Shown: piece after piece, positions 1 through 5,859 of the stretch
Position numbering within the stretch: the stretch's first letter is position 1
Layout of the letters: every line of letters starts with the position of its first letter
NCBI GenBank assembly: GCA_018058125.1
Contig: JAGPCH010000017.1
Span: 1 to 11,108, forward strand
Direction of reading: 5' to 3'
Length of the DNA: 11,108 bases
From: Ignavibacteria bacterium
Lineage (GTDB): Bacteria > Bacteroidota > Ignavibacteria > Tepidaquicellales > Tepidaquicellaceae
The notes under the pieces: generated by a model
Databases searched by the model: none
What the model was told of the DNA's origin: nothing
What the model saw: only the letters and a program-made list of their open reading frames with translations
Program-made: the position numbers and the translations under genes

Positions 1-1558
1 GCTGTATCCATGGCTGATAGATGTCAATCAGCTGCATATTCTGAAAACTTGCTTCTACACCGGCTTTAAGTCTGTTCTTCGGACTGAAGTTATATACATA
101 ATCAAATCTTCCGGAATATTCTTCCACGTAGTGATCATGCCATGTATAAGGATTTCCCACATCATAAAATCCGTCTCCGGGGATAAGTCCGGTTCTCAAG
201 CTGTCAATATAATAATACTGAAACGGAGGACGGGTTACGTCAATCGGTTCCTGATATTCATCCCAGTTAGTTCCGTTTGCATCAACCCTTAATGTGGTAT
301 AAAATTTATTTAACTTAATTTCATAAAAACTTTTAGGACTAGTAGTCTGACTCCAGTTTATGGTATTAAAATAACTGTTCTGTGTATATGTCAGCGCATT
401 GTCCAAAATATACTGAAAATCATACTGATAGCCGGGTGACGGTTCCTGATATTCAAGATTCGTTTGTAGTGTAGATGAATTCTGGTTGATCGATACAGAC
501 TGATTAAAAGAGTACGCTAGTTTCATCGTCTCATTAAGTCTCCAGGTAAGTTTACCCAGCCAGTACCATGCATTATCCTGTCTCGGAGCAAATGACGTTC
601 CGCCAAAAGTAGATGAATAGACCTGAGTTGCTTTTTGCCCTCCTTCATTAACATAAAATCCATCGGATAAACCCATAAAGAAACTACCGAAAAGTGTTAT
701 CTCTCCGGGTGTTCTTATATTTAATGCCTGTAATAAATATTTTGTAATTGGTTCAGGACCGCTCAGATTCATTTCCAGGACATCAGTATTAAAACTTGTT
801 CCTGAATTTTTACCTGTTCCGAAATTATCCCTCAGATATGACAAATAAAAATTAACGTCATTATATTTTCCTTCCTTAGTTCTGACATTTACAACACCAC
901 TGGTAGCCTGACCATATTCTGCATTGTATCCTCCTGTTATGACTTCCACTTCTTCAAGTGAATTTGCAGATAGCTGAAGTCCGTAACCTGTACCGGAAAG
1001 CGGATCCTGAACTGATACACCGTCTATCAGATAAGAATTCTCATAATTTCTCCCCCCTCTGATGTGAATCTCATTATCTTCTTTAACTACTCCAGCCTGC
1101 TGGGTTACAATATCAGTTACATTTGAAACTATTGATTTATTGATGTCATCTGACGTAACGATATGGTTACTGCTTGTCTGTTCAATATCCATTAATGGTC
1201 TGTCACCGACAACTTCAATTTCCTGATCAACAGTAAACGAAGTTGACTTCAATATTATATTAAATTTTTTGTCTTCGTTAGCCTTGATGTTAAGGTCTGT
1301 ATACTCTACTGTCTTAAAACCTTCTGTTTCAACCCTTAACGTATAATTGCCCGGTTCTATATTCTCAATTTTATATGTCCCTTCAATATCAGATAAGGCT
1401 CCGAGATATGTACCAACAAGTTTCAGAATAACACCGTCGAGAGGAATTCCGGAAGAATCAGATATAATACCGCTCATTGAACCGAAATTTTCCTGTGAAT
1501 ATGATTGAGTAGAATTAAATAAGATCAGTAATAATAAAGCTGTAAAAATTTTTTTCAT
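1..1558 (-). CDS. TonB-dependent outer-membrane receptor, N-terminal part (3' end outside window)
   Basis: The frame is open from an ATG at 1558 to the window edge, giving 519 residues with no stop. Residues 1-22 form a signal peptide: MKK, a Leu/Ile-rich core, then a likely cut near SYSQ. Residues about 25-105 look like a carboxypeptidase-regulatory-like beta-sandwich, with GxIxDxxGxPLxG followed by a GxYxIxNIxPGxY pattern. Residues about 115-235 match a TonB plug: HIRGGR at 165-170, YLIDGVSVQDP at 176-186, then EEVEVITGGYNAEYG and SGVVNVRTKEG. After about 235, alternating aromatic and polar stretches are the first barrel strands. Such receptors import large ligands across the outer membrane using ExbBD-TonB energy, and the plug plus regulatory domain is the usual layout in Bacteroidota relatives. 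The ligand cannot be told from what is visible. The family usually runs to 800-1100 residues, so roughly half is missing. The gene lies 171 bp downstream of the lipoprotein gene, with no convincing terminator between them, so co-transcription is possible. Confidence 0.93.
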   Translation of the reverse strand, partial: MKKIFTALLLLILFNSTQSYSQENFGSMSGIISDSSGIPLDGVILKLVGTYLGALSDIEGTYKIENIEPGNYTLRVETEGFKTVEYTDLNIKANEDKKFNIILKSTSFTVDQEIEVVGDRPLMDIEQTSSNHIVTSDDINKSIVSNVTDIVTQQAGVVKEDNEIHIRGGRNYENSYLIDGVSVQDPLSGTGYGLQLSANSLEEVEVITGGYNAEYGQATSGVVNVRTKEGKYNDVNFYLSYLRDNFGTGKNSGTSFNTDVLEMNLSGPEPITKYLLQALNIRTPGEITLFGSFFMGLSDGFYVNEGGQKATQVYSSTFGGTSFAPRQDNAWYWLGKLTWRLNETMKLAYSFNQSVSINQNSSTLQTNLEYQEPSPGYQYDFQYILDNALTYTQNSYFNTINWSQTTSPKSFYEIKLNKFYTTLRVDANGTNWDEYQEPIDVTRPPFQYYYIDSLRTGLIPGDGFYDVGNPYTWHDHYVEEYSGRFDYVYNFSPKNRLKAGVEASFQNMQLIDIYQPWIQ

Positions 1559-1729
1559 ATAACGTAAACTTTTAATGTTGAAAAACCCGTGCAAAATTTT
1601 GTTTGATATTTTATCATTAATTCTTTTACTATAATATTCGTTTATACAATTTAAACAACATACGATTCTTAAAACCCGGTAAACCTTTACTGCCTTTTTA
1701 AATTATTTATTTAATGTAATCCAATATAT

Positions 1730-3079
1730 TTAATAGCCAAACTCTTCTATGAAAATCCTTCTGAACAGATCTTTTGAAGCCTGCGGATTACTGTTCATCG
1801 AATATATCGGCAAAGCAAAATAGATCGTCTTCGGAGTGGCAGGCGGAGGCAGATCTTTTATTCCGACATTGATGGTATCAAAACAACCCTGACCTACATA
1901 TAATTTATAAATAACTGTTGCCGTTGTGACCATTAAACCTTTCAAACCAAATATGCTTGTACTCATGCCTATTACCGGATAGCTCATATCAGTATTTATC
2001 AGGCTCGTATTGGATATCGGAACCGAACAGCTTGTCACACTGTCTATCGGAGCAAAATTAATATATCCCGGATCTATCTGAGTAGACACACCCTGAAATC
2101 CCGATGCAAAAAATACTTTACCACCGCTTTGAGTATAGAAAGGAAGCGACTGCCGGGCGAGATCAAAATTGGCAGCTGAAGCCACCGAACCGTTACCGCC
2201 TGTCCAGAATACTATATCATACAGTTTTAATGTTTCAATGAACATTGGATTAATTATCTTTGGTATCAAAGCTCCGCCGTTCGATTTAATATCAAATATG
2301 TCATATTGAATAGTATCAAAGGCATTATTGAAATAAGGAGTAGCAAATGCAAGATCGTTGGTCGTCAGATCTCTTATCATTAAAATCCTGGAAACATTTG
2401 GTCTTACATACCATGTCGCAGATGTATCAGGCATTCTTATGATCGGACTCACTGCTCCGGCATTATCTTCTGCTCTAAGATAAAATACGTTATTTGAATT
2501 AATAACAAGTCCGCTGTCTCTGGTCAGAGTAAGCAGATTTGTAGTCCCCGGAATCCTTCTGAAATTATTGGTATCGTTCATTGAATACTGATAATATCTG
2601 ATGGTCAGATTACCGTCTGGATCTGATCCCGTCCATTTAAATGAGGCGATTGGGAATGTTGTGTCCGGAAGACTTGTACCCTGATCAAAAGTGACCGAAG
2701 GGGGAGTATTAAGTACGGGATATAAATTTGTAGCAGGAGTTGGATCTACCAAACCTTTATCATCAACTGCAGCGACGAAAAATCTGAACGTGCTGTCTTT
2801 TCCGTTTATGGAAAGCAGAAATGTACTGTCATTTCGTGAAGTATATCCCCAGTTGACAGAATCAAATGAAATTAAATATCCTTCTACGATTCCGTCCGGA
2901 TCGTCACCCCACCAGTTTATTCTTTTCAAAGTAGAACCAGGCGCTATGGTGCTGTCGGGATAAATTGACAGATGAGTATCCGGCGGTAGATTTTCTGCCG
3001 TACTGCTTGAAGGATCACTGCAGGAATAAAAATAAATCCCTGCTGATATTGCCATTAAAAGTATTAATGCTCTGATCAT
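1730..3079 (-). CDS. Predicted surface lipoprotein with two Ig/FnIII-like domains and a GATase-like C-terminal domain
   Basis: The 449-residue product starts at ATG 3079. Its hydrophobic N-terminus ends in FYSC with Cys20, a plausible lipobox of the looser kind found in Bacteroidota, followed by a Ser/Pro-rich linker. Residues about 32-122 and 123-225 look like two related beta-sandwich domains. Each has a (D/S)DPDG motif (59-63 and 152-156) and a late strand of the form FFVAAVDDKGLVDP or FYLRAEDNAGAVSP. Residues about 228-449 look like a Rossmann/flavodoxin-like domain: an ILMIRD strand, LYDIVFWTGGNGS at 286-298, and SGGKVFFASGF at 318-328. This resembles class I glutamine-amidotransferase-like folds, but no nucleophile Cys sits at the expected elbow, so I do not call it an enzyme. 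It is probably tethered in the outer membrane. The neighbours are a TonB-dependent receptor downstream and a T9SS cargo gene upstream. The precise function is unknown, and the domain calls come from reading motifs only. Confidence 0.88.
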   Translation of the reverse strand: MIRALILLMAISAGIYFYSCSDPSSSTAENLPPDTHLSIYPDSTIAPGSTLKRINWWGDDPDGIVEGYLISFDSVNWGYTSRNDSTFLLSINGKDSTFRFFVAAVDDKGLVDPTPATNLYPVLNTPPSVTFDQGTSLPDTTFPIASFKWTGSDPDGNLTIRYYQYSMNDTNNFRRIPGTTNLLTLTRDSGLVINSNNVFYLRAEDNAGAVSPIIRMPDTSATWYVRPNVSRILMIRDLTTNDLAFATPYFNNAFDTIQYDIFDIKSNGGALIPKIINPMFIETLKLYDIVFWTGGNGSVASAANFDLARQSLPFYTQSGGKVFFASGFQGVSTQIDPGYINFAPIDSVTSCSVPISNTSLINTDMSYPVIGMSTSIFGLKGLMVTTATVIYKLYVGQGCFDTINVGIKDLPPPATPKTIYFALPIYSMNSNPQASKDLFRRIFIEEFGY

Positions 3080-3112
3080 GAATGTTGGTTATAAAAAAAG
3101 TTCTGACAGTTA

Positions 3113-3143
3113 CAAAAAATAAACATTTTATTTCTGATCACAA
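3113..3143 (-). promoter_or_regulatory. Possible Bacteroidota-type promoter for the lipoprotein gene
   Basis: On the minus strand, TTG at 3143-3141 is followed after 19 bp by TATTTTTTG at 3121-3113. This resembles the known Bacteroidota -33/-7 pattern, TTG or TTTG about 19 bp before TAnnTTTG, but has one extra T in the -7 box. A start near 3105 would leave a leader of about 25 nt before the ATG at 3079. Its position between an upstream terminator and the gene fits. AT-rich DNA gives such matches by chance, so this is tentative. Confidence 0.25.
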
Positions 3144-3342
3144 TTGAAATTATGGTTTGAAACAATCTTTCTTTAAGGTAATATGCTAAATAAAATTTTT
3201 AACAAAGATTTATTATTGCTTAACTATATTTAAATTAACTATAATTGAAAATTTCCCTGATCTGGAAAAGAAAATGATGAAAGCATTTCAATTTGGAAAA
3301 TGTACAGATTAAAACATAAAAACTTTTCAATAATAAAAACAA

Positions 3343-3384
3343 TAATAACTCAGGGCGGAATAATTTCACTACCCTGAGTTATTA
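3343..3384 (-). terminator. Rho-independent terminator after the 764-residue cargo gene
   Basis: TAATAACTCAGGG at 3343-3355 pairs perfectly with CCCTGAGTTATTA at 3372-3384, a 13-bp stem with a 16-nt loop. It starts 10 bp past the stop codon of the gene ending at 3395. On the minus strand the stem is followed by a U-rich stretch (ATTGTTTTTATT), as expected for an intrinsic terminator. The other strand has no T-tract beyond the stem, so minus-strand use is favoured. Confidence 0.85.
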
Positions 3385-3394
3385 AAAATAAAAC

Positions 3395-5689
3395 TTACTT
3401 GATTAAAACCATTCTTTTAGTACTTACAAAGTTTTTGCCGGAAGTATTGTTAGCTTCAAGCTTATAGAAATAAATTCCGCTAGATAAATTGCTTCCGTCA
3501 AAATTAAATGAATAGCTTCCTGCTGCTACAAAACTGTTTACAAGCTGAGAAACTTCTCTTCCAACCATATCATAAATCTTCAGAGTTACATTACCTGAAA
3601 CAGGTAAGTTGAAATTGATCTTTGTTGTAGGATTAAACGGATTCGGATAATTCTGCATCAATGCATAATCATTTACTATTTCAGTACCGAGACTGGAAAT
3701 GCCTACCGGTGTAACTGTACCGAAATCCACATTCTTTCTTGGTGTAAGTTTATAATTGCTGAATGAGAAATACAATATACCTTCTACATAGGATATCTTA
3801 TCATTCTTTGTCAATAGAATGTTTGGAGATACACTTCCCAAACCATCCCAGTTATTTGAATAATTATGATTTCCGTCCTGAAGTTCTATTCTTGCATCAA
3901 TGTTGGATCCGTCAGATACCAGTAACTCACCGTAGTTTCTTCTGAAAGTAGTATCAATGAGCGGTTCTGAAGTTGTACATGAAATTCCTGTACCTGCGTT
4001 TATACAGTTGATAGCAACTTCAGTATTAAATCTCAAAAATACACTTTCCCATTTCTCAACTTCAATATCTCCGTCCTGTGCTGAATTAGGGATCTGAGCC
4101 GTACTTAATATCTCTGCAGGAGGCTGAGCATTTCCTGATGAGATCATTACAATATTAGTAGGAGTTACAATATTAATTCTTGTACATCCGAAATTTTCTT
4201 CGACTGTTCCTTTTACTCTTACTCTATCTCCTTTACGCAATGCATCCGTAGGTCCGCCTGCGATCCAGATTCCGCTGTATTCACCTGTACCGTTTTGAAT
4301 GTAAACTCTTCTCGGGGCAGTCTGATTACCGGCAGAGCTCGTAAAGTTAATTCCCGGAATATCAGATGTATCTGCTGTTACTATTCCTTCCAGTCCTCTT
4401 ACGTCATAGCCTTCATAAGCAGAACGGCCTCCGTTATTCGGGCAATACTGAACATCCTGAACGCTCATGGAATCATTTGTTCTTACTATATAGAACAGTT
4501 TGGATCTTGATGTATCAGACGGCAATAATTTTACACCGCTTTGATTATCTTCTGCACGGATTATATATTCTACTTCAGTACCAAGTGAAGCAGGAGGCAT
4601 TTTTGTTGAGTAAATATTTCCTGCAACTAAATTCATATTTTTACTTGTGTAAGGACCGCCATTGAATCTGTACATTACAGACATGTTTTGAATTGTAACA
4701 GGCGAATCTCCCGGATCAGTAGCCGTAACAGTTACAGTTACGCTGTCTGATGGTGTTGGCACTCCCGGATTTCTGATCGGGCTGGAAAGGATTGGTGTTG
4801 CATTTCCGAGACTTAGATCATTCGGATAGATTGGTACTATTACATACGGCAACTGACTTCCAAATGCTCCTTCGTTATTGGCATTGATAATAACACCTCG
4901 GATAGAATTAACAAATGTTCCGATAGATGGAGCTGTCCATTGTCTTAAAGTATCTCCTGAGGGCGAACTTGAAAACCAGTTTGAAAAATCTCTCATATAC
5001 ATTTTGTTGCCATTTTCGTCAATGATACTGAATGGCTGTCTGTTTCCAATACCTGCAGCAGTAGTGACATTTCTTATCTCTACATACATTCCTTCATATT
5101 TTTCACCATCTACGTAATTGATTGTACCTCCGTTTGGATAATCACCAATTGCAAAATCGGTTATTGCTACCTGCTTTGGTTCAGGTCGTTTCGGAGAGTT
5201 TCCAAGTATGGAAATAGTATATCCGTTGGCTGTATCCAATGCTAATTGTGTCAGTGTATTTGAAAAATTATTTCCTGAAGTTGCTCCAAATTCCTGAACT
5301 ACACCTTGAACTCTGATTAAAGCTCCGGTATCAATAAGATCAATAGCTGTCTGAGGACCTCTCGAACCCTGACGAATAACTATTCCTCCGAATAACCCGT
5401 TTGCTGTATCCTGTACATAGCATGTCCAGCTGTTGGATCCTCTCATCATTGTTCTGAAATCATTGTTTGCCGGAGATACTCTCGGCGGAGCTACTACTCT
5501 AGCAACAAATGAAACTGAGTCATCCATTAAATCAGATTTATCCCTTCCAAGCGCTAATGAGTCGCTTGGTTTAAACTGGATCTGCTGAAGCGTGACATTT
5601 GTAAAATCACTGTTCATTATACCAAATCCCAGTGAATATATGACAAATGCGGAAATTATAACTAATGGTAAATATTTTAGCTTTTTCAT
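3395..5689 (-). CDS. T9SS type A cargo protein with two double OB-fold-like units
   Basis: The 764-residue product starts at ATG 5689 and has a signal peptide at residues 1-22 (MKKLK, then a hydrophobic core). Unit A covers about 58-295 and unit B about 412-657. Both start with an OB-fold-like segment: YVQDTANGLFGGIVI at 91-105 and YIQNGTGEYSGIWI at 463-476. Both continue with a (R)VxGxV strand (IRVQGVVQEF and VRVKGTVEENF), then EKYEG at 196-200 or EKWES at 545-549, and a second OB-like segment. The pattern recalls the OB-fold modules of secreted nucleases of the YhcR/ExeM type, but no nuclease domain is present. An Ig-like domain at about 298-405 separates the units (VTVTVTATDPGDSP; VEYIIRAEDNQSG). 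Residues 680-764 are a classic T9SS type A sorting domain: NYPNPFNPTTKI, IYDMVGREV, LSSGIYFYKL and a final KRMVLIK. It should be exported, cross the outer membrane by the PorSS/T9SS route and be released or anchored. Its ligand is unknown. Confidence 0.92.
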   Translation of the reverse strand: MKKLKYLPLVIISAFVIYSLGFGIMNSDFTNVTLQQIQFKPSDSLALGRDKSDLMDDSVSFVARVVAPPRVSPANNDFRTMMRGSNSWTCYVQDTANGLFGGIVIRQGSRGPQTAIDLIDTGALIRVQGVVQEFGATSGNNFSNTLTQLALDTANGYTISILGNSPKRPEPKQVAITDFAIGDYPNGGTINYVDGEKYEGMYVEIRNVTTAAGIGNRQPFSIIDENGNKMYMRDFSNWFSSSPSGDTLRQWTAPSIGTFVNSIRGVIINANNEGAFGSQLPYVIVPIYPNDLSLGNATPILSSPIRNPGVPTPSDSVTVTVTATDPGDSPVTIQNMSVMYRFNGGPYTSKNMNLVAGNIYSTKMPPASLGTEVEYIIRAEDNQSGVKLLPSDTSRSKLFYIVRTNDSMSVQDVQYCPNNGGRSAYEGYDVRGLEGIVTADTSDIPGINFTSSAGNQTAPRRVYIQNGTGEYSGIWIAGGPTDALRKGDRVRVKGTVEENFGCTRINIVTPTNIVMISSGNAQPPAEILSTAQIPNSAQDGDIEVEKWESVFLRFNTEVAINCINAGTGISCTTSEPLIDTTFRRNYGELLVSDGSNIDARIELQDGNHNYSNNWDGLGSVSPNILLTKNDKISYVEGILYFSFSNYKLTPRKNVDFGTVTPVGISSLGTEIVNDYALMQNYPNPFNPTTKINFNLPVSGNVTLKIYDMVGREVSQLVNSFVAAGSYSFNFDGSNLSSGIYFYKLEANNTSGKNFVSTKRMVLIK

Positions 5690-5755
5690 TTTTTTAATTT
5701 ATATTGAATTAATTTTTTTATTTTATTTTTTAAATTTAATTTTTTTTTTACTAAA
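5690..5755 (-). other. Purine-rich leader of the cargo gene with homopolymer A runs
   Basis: Almost the whole 66 bp is A or T. On the coding strand it is A-rich and contains a run of ten A at 5749-5740, plus shorter runs including AAAAAA directly before the ATG. There is no Shine-Dalgarno sequence, as is usual in this phylum, where A-rich leaders help initiation. I could not pick out a promoter box with confidence. Confidence 0.4.
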
Positions 5756-5765
5756 ACCTAAAATT

Positions 5766-5842
5766 ACCTAACACCTAATTCCTATCACCTAATACCTAAT
5801 ACCTAATACCTAATACTTAATACCTAATACCTAATACCTATT
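5766..5842. repeat. Heptanucleotide tandem array (ACCTAAT)n, 11 in-phase units
   Basis: Reading in steps of seven from 5766, the units are ACCTAAC, ACCTAAT, TCCTATC, four exact ACCTAAT (5787-5814), ACTTAAT, two exact ACCTAAT and ACCTATT. Seven of the eleven are identical, and variants keep the 7-bp phase. A diverged unit continues at 5843, and an isolated ACCTAAA lies at 5756-5762, offset by 3 bp. On the coding strand the unit reads ATTAGGT. The array sits in the 170-bp gap between two secreted-protein genes, 17 bp past the stop of the 707-residue gene and about 75 bp before the next start. It is non-coding, and stops occur in the repeat in some frames. It resembles the short tandemly repeated heptamers known from heterocystous cyanobacteria in form only. 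Confidence 0.95.
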
Positions 5843-5859
5843 ACTTGTAAACATGAACA

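Larger units (their letters stand above)
3080..3394. other. 315-bp AT-rich intergenic region
   Basis: This gap separates the stop of the 764-residue cargo gene from the start of the lipoprotein gene. Its upstream end (in transcription order) holds a strong terminator hairpin at 3343-3384. Its downstream end holds a weak Bacteroidota-style promoter match at 3113-3143. The rest is very AT-rich. I see no small ORF with a credible start and composition, no tRNA and no repeat. Confidence 0.7.

Noticed and set aside
1678-1700. Palindromic GTAAACCTTTAC stretch downstream of the lipoprotein gene, as a terminator
   Set aside because: The loop would be only two bases and the stem does not extend; the T-run beyond is short.
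1730-3079. Calling the lipoprotein a SusD-type partner because it neighbours a TonB-dependent receptor
   Set aside because: It lacks the helical repeat pattern of SusD and instead shows Ig-like domains and a Rossmann-like domain.
4295-4665. Overlapping plus-strand open frames inside the 764-residue cargo gene
   Set aside because: They are antisense shadows of a gene with clear domains and a T9SS tail; composition and motifs do not support them.
3395-5689. Calling the 764-residue protein a secreted nuclease
   Set aside because: Only OB-fold-like segments reminiscent of nuclease accessory domains are present; no endonuclease/exonuclease/phosphatase or HNH catalytic motif is visible.
5766-5842. 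Heptamer array considered as a CRISPR array
   Set aside because: The units are 7 bp with no spacers, there is no dyad symmetry in the unit and no cas gene is nearby.
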